This document shows, piece by piece, positions 1 through 11,900 of a stretch of DNA of 61,000 nt. The notes under the pieces are model-generated. The model had not been told where the DNA came from. It saw only the letters and a list, made by a program, of their open reading frames with translations, and did no database searches. Location of the stretch: positions 154,001-215,000 of the forward strand of contig CAJNDS010002380.1 of assembly GCA_905221605.1 (NCBI GenBank), in the 5' to 3' direction. Numbering within the stretch: the stretch's first letter is position 1; each line of letters starts with the position of its first letter. This stretch comes from Symbiodinium natans. Lineage: Eukaryota; Sar; Dinophyceae; Suessiales; Symbiodiniaceae. The position numbers and the translations under genes are program-made.

Positions 1-1260
1 TCCCACTTCTCTTATGCTGAACCCGGTCAACTTGGCAGTCACGGCTCCGGACCCCAGGAATCCTGACTTAAACCGGGTTGTCGAGCTTCGACCAGCACTT
101 GCCCATACCCCATCCACAGCCCCCAAACGCGCCCCACTAGAATCCAGCCCCGAAACAGGCGCCGTGACCGAATCTTGCCACCCGGACCCCCAAGAATCTC
201 GAAACTTCGCGCCCTAAGACCCTCAGTCCCCAAGCCCTGATTGCGGCAATTCCTGGCCCCCCTCAAAGAAGTCTAAAACTACACTGGCAAAGATTACCAT
301 TCATGATTGTACCCAAGATTTGCTTGGAGGGTTGGGGGCGGGGGCAAACATGTTCGGGAGGGGATTCATCCTTGTTTAGGGCTTGAGGGCTTGAGACGGT
401 TCAGGGTCTAGAGTTTCACCAGAAGACCTTGTCCCACATGTCTAACGTCTGCCTGCCCTCGGCTTAAAACCTGAGGTTTAGGTGCGCATGTCACCTGTCG
501 GAGGATGGGACGGATCAGCGCAATCTTGCGCCCTGTGTGCACTCTGGGCCAAGTGGGCCAAGTGTGTCTCCTGTGTAGGGAAGTTTAGGGTAGTCGGAAT
601 AGGCCAAGAAAATTCTCTACCTGACATGATTCAGGTTCCTCTGTGGTACGTGTGTCCTGCCGCAGCAATCGAAAAATTCGCGTTGGCTTCTCTCTTTGCA
701 TCGACGAGTTTCGAACTGTGCGCCTCGGTGGAATGGAAAGATAGGGTTAGAGAAATACAGGAGCCTACTCGTTTTCAATATTATGGTTTTAATGCCTGTG
801 TAAGGAAACTCGATTATGCAGAATAGGCCCCTTCATTTGGGTTTTTGCGTTTAGGCTTTAGGTACGCAAGTAGGTTTCAGTAGCATTGCTTCTCGACATG
901 AGCAGTCATGTGTAGCGCTACCCAGAAATTTGAAGTAGCCAAATCTTGGTCACCAGGTTAGCGTTTTGGGGTTTAGGCGGTTTCTGTTCTTTCAGGCGTG
1001 AGGTCCTTCCCTACAACCCCTTAAACCCTCCAAACTGCCCCCCCTCCCCTCCTCCCCAAGCTGGAACCTGAAGCCCTGAACCCCAAAATGCCCCAACATG
1101 GACCCAAACCGACCAGGCAAAACCCTACAAACCCCAAACCACCAATCCACTTGTAAGGTTTCATGGCTACTTTTAGTTTCATGTGTGGTTGTAAAAAGTA
1201 GAGTCATAAGTACCCCAACTAAGAAGTTGTAAGCAGCAACTACCTGTGGTAGTAGCTACC
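1..1260. other. No gene recognised
   Basis: Mixed-composition DNA. The longest open frame (482-826 +) has no family resemblance, no AG-bounded exon shape and an odd composition. A few single heptamers only. Confidence 0.5.
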
Positions 1261-1367
1261 CTTGTAACCCCAAACCCTAAACCCTAAACCCTAAACCCGA
1301 AACCCTAAACCCTAAACCCTAAACCTTAAACCCTAAACCCTAAACCCTAAAACCCTAAAACCTAAAC

Positions 1368-1446
1368 CCTTCCGCGTCCTCGAACTTCGGCCCGCTGCCG
1401 GGAAGACGTCCGCCTCCACCAGCACCCGGCGGGCACCGGAGGTCAG
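1368..1446 (-). CDS. Candidate isolated exon, strand uncertain
   Basis: A GC-rich block lies between a CCCTAAA array and a TTTAGGG array. On the minus strand it has an AG acceptor (1447-1448) and GTTTAGG donor, and reads LTSGARRVLVEADVFPAAGR. On the plus strand a shorter AG/GT-bounded piece (TSASTSTRRAPE) is also open. Because the flanking repeats are inverted, they do not tell the strand. Confidence 0.3.
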
Positions 1447-1877
1447 CTGCCCTCGCAGCCCGGGGTTGCTTCTAGGGTTTAGGGTTAGGGTTTAGGGTTT
1501 AGGGTTTGGGGTTTAGGGTTTGGGGTTTAGAGTTGAGGGTTGAGGGTTGAGGGTTTAGGGTTTAGGGTTTTGGGCTGGTAGAGGAGGCGGACACGTCATT
1601 TGGGATTTTCAGAGTGCAGAAAAACCTCAGGTCCAGTTTAGAGTTTAGGGTTAAGGGTGTAGGAGAGTTTTAAGAGCAAGTTCGGGGTCGTAGAGCTGTT
1701 GAGGTTTCAGGGGTGCCAGGGTCTTGGGCTTGCGGATTTCGGCCAGTTCCCTGAATTATGATCCCTTTGGGTGCCCGAGGAAAGAGGCAGCAGCTTTCCA
1801 CCCTTGGCCCAAAAAATGCTCCTAAACCCGAAGTCCTAAACCCTAAACTCCAAACCCTAAACCCGAAGTCCTAGCAG

Positions 1878-1936
1878 GAGCCATGATGGGCGATGATCTG
1901 CTGCGGCTGCAGGCGATCCTGAATTTGCGCGAGGCC
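1878..1936 (+). CDS. Candidate exon of an upstream gene
   Basis: ctagcAG|GAGCCA to GAGGCC|GTTCTG. It encodes AMMGDDLLRLQAILNLREA, a plausible helix, in phase 1/0. It is preceded by a CCCTAAA-like array. Confidence 0.45.
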
Positions 1937-2545
1937 GTTCTGGCCCCAAAGCCCGCTCCCCCCCCCTAGCACGACAAGAATCGAAGTACCTAAACCCTGT
2001 TTGGAGGTAGCCATAACGGAATTCTCGCCTACCCATTCATCCAGCACTACCCCTAAACCAAAACCCAAAACCCAAAACCCTAAACCTTTACTACACCCTA
2101 GGCACAAACCCCAAACCCTAAGCTCACTCCAGGATGCGGACCCGCCCCCAAGCACGAACAGCCTGAACGTGCAAGCCCTCGTCAGCCCTCAAGCCCCAAG
2201 ATCAACAAGCAAGTGCACTTCAAACCCTAACCCTAAACCCCAGACCCTAAACCCTAAATCTCTAAACTCTGGGGCGGGTGAAAGTAGCCTGAAAGCCTTA
2301 GACTCCAAGGCTTAAGGTTATCTGTCAGAGAAATGCCGGCAATTCATATACTTTTGTATCACCCCGGCTTCCTAGAACTCTACCTCTGGCGACATAAACC
2401 CAAAGCCCTAAAACACAAAGTCCCCAAAATCTTCCAAAGCCCCTAGACTCCAACCCCCCCCCCTTCCTCAAAAAAAAAACCCTCAAGCGTCCAAATCCCT
2501 GCAGCCGCTGAAGCCCCGAAAGCCCTGAAGCCTCACATCGCTCAG

Positions 2546-2583
2546 GATGGTGCTGCCTCCAATGAGCATCGCCAGGCAGCGGG
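2546..2583 (+). CDS. Candidate exon of an upstream gene
   Basis: atcgctcAG|GATGGT to GCGGG|GTCCGA. It encodes DGAASNEHRQAAG, phase 0 in and 2 out. Confidence 0.35.
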
Positions 2584-2614
2584 GTCCGAACCTGACGTTT
2601 GGAGTCCAGGGCTT

Positions 2615-2727
2615 ACTTGGAGGTTCAGGGTACTTCGTAACCCATTATAACTGTAGTTAGTGGGTTATATATATATATATATATATACGCCCCTTAGGTA
2701 CCCCAATATTACCATGAGCCTCCAAGT
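2615..2727. mobile_element. MITE-like family B copy, ACTTGGAGGTTCAGGGTACTT ends
   Basis: Inverted ends ACTTGGAGGTTCAGGGTACT and ACCATGAGCCTCCAAGT around TAACCCATTATAACTG and a TA run. Relatives at 3930-3985 (left part), 4491-4563, 19137-19216 and 46944-47087. Confidence 0.85.
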
Positions 2728-2979
2728 AGGGTTTGGGAGGGGTGTAGGACAAGGGCCCAGTTGGTGGTGAGTCCCAGGTCCCCGCAACAGGTCTCGGACC
2801 AAGCCCTCAACCCTGAATCCTCATGGCCTCCTCCTCCTCCTTGTCGCCAGTTCTCCAAATATTGGTCTCCTTTGACGGTACCTGCCATCATGGCCGCCCT
2901 TCATGTTTAGAGGGAACCGACGGAAAGGACCGTCATTTTCGAGCACTGGCCGTACAGACGCTGTGCCACGCTGTCGCAG

Positions 2980-3111
2980 GACGACGCCCAGGACGCCCAG
3001 GACGCCCTGGACGCCCAGGATGCCCAGGACACCGAGGATGCCGCCTCCACTGCGACGCTTCCCGATCCGCCTCCGCCAGTGCCGCGCCCTTCCACCAGTA
3101 GCTGTCTCTAG
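2980..3111 (+). CDS. Candidate last exon, Asp-Ala-Gln repeats
   Basis: ctgtcgcAG|GACGAC opens a frame with (DAQ) repeats, e.g. DDAQDAQDALDAQDAQDTED, then a Pro-rich end and TAG at 3109-3111. It could be the 3' end of a + strand gene, or splice at ACCA|GTAGCT. Other frames of the same GC-rich stretch are open too, because of the GGACGCCCA repeat. Confidence 0.4.
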   Translation, partial: DDAQDAQDALDAQDAQDTEDAASTATLPDPPPPVPRPSTSSCL

Positions 3112-3363
3112 TTGAGGTTTTCATCGGACGGTTCAGGTTTTTGGGTTGCAGGGTTCAGGTGCAGGAGGTTTTCTTGGAGGTTTGGAATTCCGCATCGTTG
3201 TCTCGTCGCTGCGCCAGAAGTAGGGTCGATTCAGTAGGTGCCAATTATCTGTCTTCATGACATCATGTCCCTGCCCCTCAATCAGAGGTCGGTGTCGAAA
3301 CTGCGAGCCTGCACAGCTTAGCTAGGCTAGACCAGGTCAAGGGTCAAGGGTCTGGAGGCCTCT

Positions 3364-3446
3364 TACTATTTGCTTAAGAAACCCCCAACTCATTAGAATT
3401 TAAGAATCACCATATCTCCCTTATGGGGGTTCTTCAGCATTTGGTA
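3364..3446. mobile_element. MITE-like family D copy, TACTATTTGCTTAAGAA ends
   Basis: TACTATTTGCTTAAGAAACC to GGGGGTTCTTCAGCATTTGG. Relatives at 34284-34389 (CTTTGCTTAAGAACCCCC) and 46775-46895 (CTGCTTAAGAACCCCC to GGGTTCTTAAGCAAATAGTA). Confidence 0.75.
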
Positions 3447-4490
3447 GGTAAGGGTCATAGATCATTGGGGGTTGACGGCTTCACTCCTGTTCTGGGGTCC
3501 CCTTCCCCAGGCATTGAGTCCTTGACTCGACAAGCCGCCCCACAACGCCCGACCCTGGAGTGTTCCCCTCAATCCTAATTTAGGGTTTAGGGTTTAGGGT
3601 TTAGGGTAAGTAAGACATCTCTGAACCTGGGCGTCTCTCTGGCATTTTGGCTGTCACAGGTGCGACACTTCTGCCGGATCTGCGCGATCTCGAAGGTGTT
3701 GCATGGGTTGATCCGGAACACACTGGGTTCAGTATGGTCCAATGCCATTGAGCAGCGTTGTAAACAGTTTGTCGCCATCCCTTCCATAGTTGGTATGGCT
3801 ATGAGAGCGGGATGTCGAGGGGTTTTGGAAGGCTTGAGAAGTCAAGTCCATCAGAGGTTACTTTCCGCCGCGACTGTTCGCAGTATTTCTCTGCGGCACG
3901 TTTTGGTCCTACGACCTGTGCCCAAAGCCTCACTTGAAGGTTCATGGTACTTAGTAACCCAATTATAACTGTACTTATATCCGAATTATCACTCTAATGT
4001 TGGACTCGCTCTAGTGCGCAGGCCCCCCCCCCCCCCAAACAATTTTGGGGTTTTCGGGGATCCTGAGTAATGCAGGCTGGGGTCTGGGACGGGGGCCTGG
4101 GGGTAGGGCGGCTAGGGGTCGAGGGTTGAGGGGAAGCCTTGAAGCTTGAGGGTCTGAGCTTTCCAGGCTTTGTAGCTCCCTGGCCAGGGGGGCTGCGGAT
4201 TAATGCGGGTAACCGAAACAATTTACTAAAAGCGAATCAGGGCAGCTCGTGGGCTACTCCCTTGGAAAATTGGTTGGGGGCCTGTTTCGTAATGAAGTTT
4301 TAAAAAGAATTTAAATAAGGCTGGACACCAAAAAATTCCGAAGTTTCTTATTCAATTTTTTTTTAGTTTTTGCTCCCGCCCTTTAAACCCGGCCCGGCAA
4401 CATCGCTCATCAAAGGGGGGTCCCCTATTAAGATTTCCCGAAAAACGCATAATAGTGCCCCTTTTCACTGAACCGGGTCCAACATTATTA

Positions 4491-4563
4491 GGGTACTTAC
4501 GGGATTATATGTGGGTGATAACTACACTTATTACGGGTTACTAAGTACCCTGATCCTCCAAGC
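4491..4563. mobile_element. MITE-like family B copy
   Basis: GGGTACTTAC to GGTTACTAAGTACCCTGATCC, palindromic. Confidence 0.7.
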
Positions 4564-5259
4564 AGGCCTTAAGCCTTCACCCGAGCAACGCCTGAAACAA
4601 AAAGTGCCGATGATGGGCAGGCGACCGGAGTGAAGAAGGAGTGCGAGGCTTGGGGTGCGAGGTTGAGGGTCGAGGGCTCATACTCCAAAGATAGCACCAA
4701 AAACCTCGAAGTATTTGTTTCGGAACCTGATCACCGAGGTGTCCGCATGACCCCTTCGTCTAACCATTGAACTGTCTGCATGTCTCTGTAGAGCCCTGAG
4801 CCCTGAACTCAACCCTAAACCCTCAACCCAGGCCTGAATCGGCTGAGTTCCTGGAACCTGGTTGATTCCAGCGTCGGCTTGAAGATGAAAGATAGAAGTT
4901 GCTTTTTATATTCTTACAGGTTCTTACGACTTGCGGGCTTTCTGTTTGGCATTCTCTTGATTCCCGACAGCCCGTTCAAAATTCACCCACCGTTTAAGCT
5001 CTTAAGATACTCTAGTTGTTTTCGAGGGCATTATACACATCTTTTCAAGATTGTTAGCAAAGATTCAAGGGTTCGCCAAAAACCCATTTGCAACTGCAAT
5101 GGACGCCAGATGACAAGGACATTGCGGCTTGTTCTAGTTTGATCTGAAGGTGTGCCCGAAGTCCAGGATTTTCGGAGCCGAGTTAAAGCTTAGCGAACCG
5201 CGAACGCCCTTGAAATCGCGGCTTCCATTCCCCACTGTAGGATATGAACAGTTTTGAGG

Positions 5260-5725
5260 GCCTTAAACCCTAAACCCTAAACCCTAAACCCTAAACCCTA
5301 AACCCTAAACCCTAAACCCTAGACCCTAGACCCTAGACCCTAGACCCTAGACCCTAGACCCTAGACCCTAGACCCTAGACCCTAGACCTCCCTAGACCCT
5401 AGACCCTAAACTAACCCTAGACCCTAAACCCTAAACCCTAAACCTTAAAGTTCATAAAGTGAATCCAGGCTTGAGGTCGTTGCTGAGGAGCTCAACCTTT
5501 AAAGTGCTCCCAACGCCTTGGGAATTTTGACATCCAGGCCTTATTTCCTGTGTTAGAAGTACCCTAAACCCTAAACCCTAAACCCTAAACCCTAAACCCT
5601 AAACCCTAAACCCTAAACCCCAAACCCGAAACCCTAAACCCTAAACCCTAAACCCTAAACCCTAAACCCTAAACCCTAAACCCTAAACCCTAAACCCTAG
5701 ACCCTAAACCCTAAACCCTAAACCT
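5260..5725. repeat. CCCTAAA array with embedded CCCTAGA block
   Basis: CCCTAAA units from 5260 switch to about a dozen CCCTAGA units (5318-5410) and back. A second array follows at 5570-5725. The homogeneous variant block suggests local tandem expansion of one mutated unit. Confidence 0.9.
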
Positions 5726-5928
5726 ATGTGCTAAAGAAGTTAGAGCATGAGCTCCGAAACTCCGGCCTCTCGGCCAGCTGGCGATCCTGAAGCCCCCCTG
5801 GTTCTTACTAGGGAAAAGGGAATTAGGGCCCTATATATACCCTATAGGGGATGAGAGAAGGGTACCTCATTCCCTCATTCCCGACTAAGAAGTAAGCCCT
5901 GAGGTTTTACATTCCCGTGCCGGCGCAG

Positions 5929-6027
5929 GCGTGGCCGTGGCAGGCACACCTGGGGGAAGCCCAGCCTGTGCCTTCGGAGTCCCTCTGCCCCCCACCACCG
6001 CCGCTGCCGCCACTGGGACCTCCACGC
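5929..6027 (+). CDS. Candidate Pro-rich exon
   Basis: ccggcgcAG|GCGTGG to CCACGC|GTCAGG, 33 codons in phase 0/0. It reads AWPWQAHLGEAQPVPSESLC then a Pro run. Flanked right by TTTAGGG repeats. Confidence 0.4.
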
Positions 6028-8215
6028 GTCAGGGCCCCGGGCTTGGATTCGTTTCAGGGTTTCAGGGTTTAGGGTTTAGGGTTCAGGGATGTTCAGGGTT
6101 TAGGGTTTAAGGCTTTTTTTCTTCTGGGAGTGGCCCCTAGACTAGAACCGGGGTCGGTTTCCAGTAGTTCAAGAGGGCAGATTCGGAGTTGGAAGCCTTT
6201 TGGCGTTCCAACTTGCGTTCAGGGTTAGGGTTTAGGGATTAGGGTTTAGGGATTAGGGTTTAGGGTTTAGGGCTTTTTTCTTCTGTTTGTCTGTTGAATT
6301 CTGTTAAACCCTACACTCACAGCCTCACGAAAGCCGAGGCTTCAACAGATATCCGTCAGACTGCGCCGAAATGTTGTTTCTAAATTATGTGCTTTTTCTG
6401 GGATGCTCTACATCTAAGGCGCTGCGTTACAGCAGGGTGTCCCGACTAGGGAATTGGAAGAAGTTGCTGAAAAATGCTCGCTGGCCATCAGAAGTCAGTG
6501 ACCCCTTGAACCCTACACCCCGAACCCTAAGCCCTAAACCCTACGTCCTATACCCCAAGCGGCACATCTGAGACGCCGATCCCCAAGACTAAGGCCTGAC
6601 GAGCCGCCTGAAAAGCTGTTTCCGCAGAGGGGTTACAAGGTTGAGCTCGAAACCCTACCCGCCGAAGCCCTCAACCCTAAGGTCCAGGACCGCAGGGTTC
6701 AGAAAGCAAACGCCATCTGAAGCGGGCGAGCCGCCCCTAACGCCAGCCAACGTGACCCAACAAACAAAAAGCCTGCTATTCCCCCCGCTCTCCCCTCACC
6801 CCAACCAACAAAACAAACACAACAAACCGAAAGTTTCGGGACCCTGAATCCTGAAGCTCCGAGATTGACCCCAAGCCTCAAGGCCTCCGCAACCTTCGAC
6901 CCCCAAAACCCCGCAGGTGTCCGAGCCAGCTGCCGTAGAAAGGGCCCCAAAGCGCAAGCGCAAGGCCGGCGTCCCTGGCAGGGTGTCTCGAAGCCTCTAA
7001 GGAGGAGTATGAGCAACGCCTGGAAACCCCGAAGCCCACAACCGTCCTGAACCAAGGAAAGTGAAAGTGGCAGTGGGAGACGTAGAGCTACTTTGGAGTT
7101 CTCGGACTCCAAGGTTTGGGCTCTTGTGTCGGAAGTCTTTAGCCGATAGTCGCGTCAGTGCAGCCCGTAAAAAGCAATTGCGCGGCACGCGAAGAGGCCT
7201 GTAAACGGCCACGCGAGAGATCGAAAGAGCACCTCCAGAAAAGAATAGAAAGTTCAAAGGGTTTTGCGCGACTGCTCAAGTAGTAGAAGTAGAATGAGAG
7301 TAGACGAAGTGGAAGAAGTAGTAGACAGAAGTGTTCGATTGAGTAGACGCGGTTGAAGTGGTGGTAGGGGCCGGCAGAAGTAGGATTACGCCCCAAACGC
7401 GCGGTTTGCCCACAGGGTTTAGGGTTTAGGGTTGTCACAGGACGTGAAAACCCGCACAGTCGCCGCACAGGGTCGTGTTTTTTTGAAGCCCAGCGTTGTT
7501 TTTGTCATGAAAACTCGATTCTGGAACGCAAGGAAACCCGCAGAGGGTGGTCGTTTTTTTCAAAAACAAAAAGAAAATGAAGGCGCTTGCGGCCGTCGGT
7601 ACATCGAAAACACTGCGCCTGCGCTTGTTTCGCATACCTTGCAACATATGGCACGGGCAAACCACAGCCTTGCACCGTAGAAGTACAACACGAAGTAGAA
7701 GAAGTAGAAGGAACAGTCGTGCTCGTGCTCGTACACGTACCGGCATTCTAGCCTGCAATGTCTTGGAGGTTTTGGTGGGACGTGTCGGGCGCACCCAAAA
7801 GATAGCACTGTCAAGTGTGTCTTTCCTGTTTGCAGCTCGGCCTCAGGGGTTGAGCTTGTAGCACAACAAGAGGGCTTAGGGTTCATTTCTTCACTTTTCT
7901 TGGGGCGGGGGGTCGTTTAGGGTTTCAGGGTTTAGGGTTTAGGGTTTGGGGTTTACCCCACGAACGCCAGGTGTACACAGGCCCGATCCTGTCTGCAGTG
8001 CCCGATGTTTTGGGGATAAAGTAGCCCCTGATTTCGGAGAAGTACAGTAGGCGGTTAGGGGAACAGCTTCGCATCTGCCTTCAAAATCAATCAAGAAACG
8101 CAGCCTTTGCGAAACATCAGGTCCCGAAACCCCATTCCCCAAAGGCGAACATTCAAACCCTAGACTCCAGGCTCTAAACCCTAAACCCCCAGCCCCTGAA
8201 CCTGCGCAGTGTCAG
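6028..8215. other. No confident exon
   Basis: TTTAGGG repeats at 6050-6270 and scattered elsewhere. Several overlapping open frames at 6640-7890 on both strands lack family resemblance. 7270-7330 and 7680-7720 are AAGTAG-rich low-complexity stretches. Confidence 0.45.
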
Positions 8216-8323
8216 GCCGTAGCGGAAAGCCCCCGCAAGAAGAGACGGTCTGGGAGCTCCGGTGGCTTTGGAACCATTGCTGTGGCCCCAAAGGAGGGAA
8301 TGCGGGGTTGGGGTGTGCGTAGG
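8216..8323 (+). CDS. Candidate exon with basic patch, just upstream of HRD1
   Basis: agtgtcAG|GCCGTA to CGTAGG|GTTTAGGG, 36 codons in phase 0/0. It includes ESPRKKRRSGSSGGFGTIAV, with a basic PRKKRR patch. In phase with 8890-8948, so it could be a 5' exon of HRD1, or the last exon of another gene. Confidence 0.45.
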
Positions 8324-8907
8324 GTTTAGGGTTTAGGGTTTAGGGTTTAGGGTTTAGGGGCCTGGAGGTTTAGGTTTAGAGTTTCAGAGTTGAGGCATCC
8401 ACGAGCCCGAGGATTTCGTGGCTCATGTCGCGTCGCTGCAGATGCTCTTGCATAGCCACATCTCTCTATGGGCTTCTGCTCGCCCACTACATATGCATGG
8501 CACTGAATAGCTTTGGCCGTCGTCCCAAGCAGAACCCCAGGTGTTGAAAGTGTTGTCTGCAGACGCATAGAGGTAAGCTGCAAACTTGAGGCGATGCTTT
8601 GTCACAAATCGCTTGTGCAGGACGCTGCTGCTGCTTTCCAACCCTAAACCCTAAACTCTAAACCCTAAACCCTAAAAACCCTAAACCCCGAAAAACCCTA
8701 AGCCCCTACAAACCCTAAAGGCCTAAAACCCTAAAACCCCTAAACCCAAAAAAGCCTACAACCCCAAAACCCTAAAGCCCAAAACCTTAAAAACCTTAAG
8801 ACCCTCAAGCCCTAAACTTTGGCCCTAAACACCCTCAAACCCCTCAAAACCCCAAACGCCCAAACGCCCAAAGCAGCAGCCAGCCCCAGGTTCTCGACGT
8901 CGCTCGG

Positions 8908-8948
8908 ATGGCCGCGTTCTCCGTCACAGGACCCCCGAAGTCCGCAAG
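8908..8948 (+). CDS. HRD1: HRD1 exon 1, start codon
   Basis: ATG at 8908 opens a short hydrophilic leader (MAAFSVTGPPKSA) and the exon ends AAG|GTTTAGGG, so the intron begins inside a telomere-like heptamer. It leaves two bases of a codon, which fits exon 2 exactly. An AG at 8888-8889 lies in frame upstream (8890-8907 open), so this could be an internal exon or the trans-splice acceptor side of exon 1. The start is inferred from the usual HRD1 N-terminus, which has only a few residues before TM1. Confidence 0.62.
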
Positions 8949-11900
8949 GTTTAGGGTGTAGGGTGTTTAGGGTTTAGGTTTTAGGGTTGTGTTTCTTGTG
9001 ATCGCTTAGGTTGATAAACCTTGAAAAGCTGAACCCCGCAACTTAGAGTCACTTCGCCTTCTGGCCAGTTCATGATGGTGGCTTTCTGGGCCCCCGTGAC
9101 AATACCCTTTGATGTTTAGGAGGCGCCCCCCCCCCCCAGGTTCTGTTCGTCATGGAGTGACCATGTGTGTTTATACGAAGATGAGTATACTATTGAGCGT
9201 GGTGGTGGGGGGGGGTTCGATTGTTGTGAAGACTTCCGGGCTGCATAGAACTTGGGTTCAAGGTAAGCTTTAGAGCTATAGCCTGGTCATGGCCTTCTTG
9301 GAGTGTCGTTGCCTGCTTTTAGCTGCGGCTGTCCACGTAAACCCGAAAGCGCAGACCCTAGTCGCTGTTTGTGCCCCATGAGCATCCGAAACCTAAAGCC
9401 TGAACCTTCGAGACCTCAAAAGCCCCAAACCTCCAACCCTAAACCCCAAAGCCTTAAACCTCTAAACCATATAGTCATCTGGGGGGAGGTTCATTTTTTC
9501 GGGGTTTTGGGCTTTTTCCCACGTTTTTTAAGGAACCCGTAGAATCTTGAAACCCATAGATAGAATACTTCAAAGAGTCTCAAAACCCATAGATAGAAAA
9601 TTTTCGGGACCCCGAAAGAACGCCCGTTTTCGGCCTCCTGCGCACATATTCTATCTATGGGTTTCAAGATTCTATCTATGGGTTCCTGAAAAACCCCGCA
9701 ATCGCTCAGGTCCGCTGGGGTCTTGACACGTGTATAGTCATCCTGGAATAGATGGTGTTTTGGAATGGCTAGCTGTTTTTTGGCGAAATTCTGTGCGTGC
9801 CGAACCCATTGATAGAATATCCTTGTGTAAGAAGACGAGAGGAAGAGGACGGGAGAGGAGGAACCCCCAACCCCCACCCCCCACCCCCCCAACCCCCGCC
9901 ACCCCAGTCCTGGGAACCCACAGACAGCATATTGTTAACCCCGACAGCCCCCGCCCCTTAATAAATGTAACATGGGGGGGGGGGGCATAAATGCAAAACA
10001 ATATTTTTTGTATTTTCAGGTTTGCGCCGGAGGGGAGGGTAATTTGGGGGCCCCCAAAATCCCGCCCCCCACCCACCCCAAACCCACACCGGTGCCATAG
10101 CTTTTCTTGCGCCCTCCCCCGAAGAGAGCACCTCCAACTGCCCTGGAACCCATAGATAGAATATAGTTAACCCCGACCCGGAAGGCGCCTCTCCGCCGTA
10201 AACTTTAGGCCAGGGTTCTCAGGCTATGCAAGCCTCAAGAGAGGCGTCTGCACGTGATGCCTACTTTGGGCTGTTTGGAGCCCTACACTATATAGCATAA
10301 AGCCCCTTAAAGCCTCAAACGCTGTCATAAAGAGGGAACCCATAGATAGAATATAGTTGACCCCGGTGCGCCCCTTGGCCCTAAACTTTAGGCCAATATT
10401 CTATCTAACGTTTTGGGGTTTTTGATATTCTATCTATCATTTTGGAAAGGGGGGTTTCATTTTTTCGGGTTTTCAAATATTCTATCTACTTAAGGATGCC
10501 TATAAACCTTAAACCCTGAACCTTAAAGCCCTAAACCTTAAACCCTGAACCTGAAAGCCCTAAACCCTTACACCCAAACCCCTAAACAAGCCTTGAAGCC
10601 CTAAACTTGGGATGTTGCCCCTTATACTAACAGTCCTTAATAGGGACTGTAGTACCCCCCCCGCATTAGAATCCTTTTAAGGAACTGTTAGTTTCAGGGG
10701 GAACATCCCTAAGCCCTAAACCCTAAACCCTAGACCCTAAACCCTAAACCCTAAACCCTAAGCCGTACACCCTAAACCCTAAATCCTAAACCCTATAATC
10801 CTATAAACCCTACACCCTCAACCCTCAACCCTCAACCATCAACCCTCAACTCTCAACCCTACCTAAGCCGTACACCCTAAACCCTAAATCCTAAACCCTA
10901 TAAATCCTATAGACCCTCAACCCTCAACCATCAACCCTCAACTCTCAACCCTAAACCCTACACCCTAAACCCTAAACCCTTGAACCCTATCAACCCGAAC
11001 CCTAAACCCCTAAACCCGAGTGGAGGCTACGTCCTCGCCGGTGGCGCCGCTGCTGGGGCCCTTGGCTTTGCGGCCGCCTGTGTCAAAGCCCTGGTGTGAG
11101 GCGCCTGCTGAACTCTTGTAGGGTTTAGGTCTAGGGTTTAGGGTTTAGGGTTTAGGGTTTAAGAGCCAGGCAGACTTTGGCTTTGGGTCCGTGGTTACCC
11201 TAGGATTTAGGACAGGGTTTAAGTTACAGGAGGAAAAGGAGGGGCATTCCCTGGGATATCCCACTGGTTTCTTGAAGGGACTTCGTCCGTGCAAGTGTCG
11301 CCACCAAAGAGTTACGCAAGGAAAAGGTTGGGATGTGCGGCGGGCATGATTCCTCTTGGCCGCATCTCTGTCCCGCTATGTGCGCGGAAGCCTTAATCAT
11401 AATTTTAAACGAGGGACCCTAAACCCTAAACCCTAAACCCGAATCTCTACACCCTAAACCCTAAACCCTAAATCCTGAACCCTAAGCCCTTCGTGATCTC
11501 TGGCTCAGGTAGGCCTTGCCCGAAGGCCTTTGCTTGCTCACGAAAACGCCTTCTTCACCACATGAAAACCCTGGATAGGCCCTAAACCGAAGCCCGAAAT
11601 CACAAACCTCATACCAATGATTATGCTAAACTTCCAACCCGTGGGGCGCGAATGCGGAGCCTTGGTATAATTCGGCAGCCCAAGCAATATCCAATACTGT
11701 CACCTTACAGTCTCTGCATGATTTCAGTAGCCAGAAGAGGCATAATCGGCAAATGGGCCCCCAAAACCCATAACCCCAAACCCCAAACCCCAAACCCAAA
11801 ACCCTAAACCCAAAACCCAAAACCCTAAACCCCAAACCCAAACCCCCCGGTCCAAACCCCCTCACTCTCGCTTTCCGTCAGGCTGCGGCTGCGTGCCCTG

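Larger units (their letters stand above)
3112..5928. other. Intergenic or intronic; repeats, no confident exon
   Basis: Holds small inverted-repeat elements (3364-3446, 3930-3985, 4491-4563) and large CCCTAAA/CCCTAGA arrays. An open + frame from 3660 (RHFCRICAISKVLHGLIRN) begins after gtcacAG but ends inside a repeat element, so only its first 36 bases could be an exon. Confidence 0.5.
8949..11020 (+). other. HRD1 intron 1
   Basis: Starts GTTTAGGG and ends after CCCTAAA repeats, TTTAGGG-in/CCCTAAA-out. It holds the CCCATAGATAGAATA cluster (9551-10490), one small inverted-repeat element (10609-10709) and degenerate heptamers from 10717. No exon seen inside. Confidence 0.65.

Noticed and set aside
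482-826. 114-residue + ORF near the window start
   Set aside because: No motif, Cys/Trp-rich start of low-complexity origin and no repeat or splice context like the accepted exons.
3660-3968. 102-residue + ORF after an AG acceptor
   Set aside because: Its last part is translated from a family B palindromic element, and the rest resembles nothing. At most the first 36 bases could be an exon.
8423-8641. Minus-strand ORF (72 residues, HKRFVTKHRLKFAAYLYAS)
   Set aside because: Protein-like composition, but no family match and it lies between + strand exons. Kept only as a possibility.
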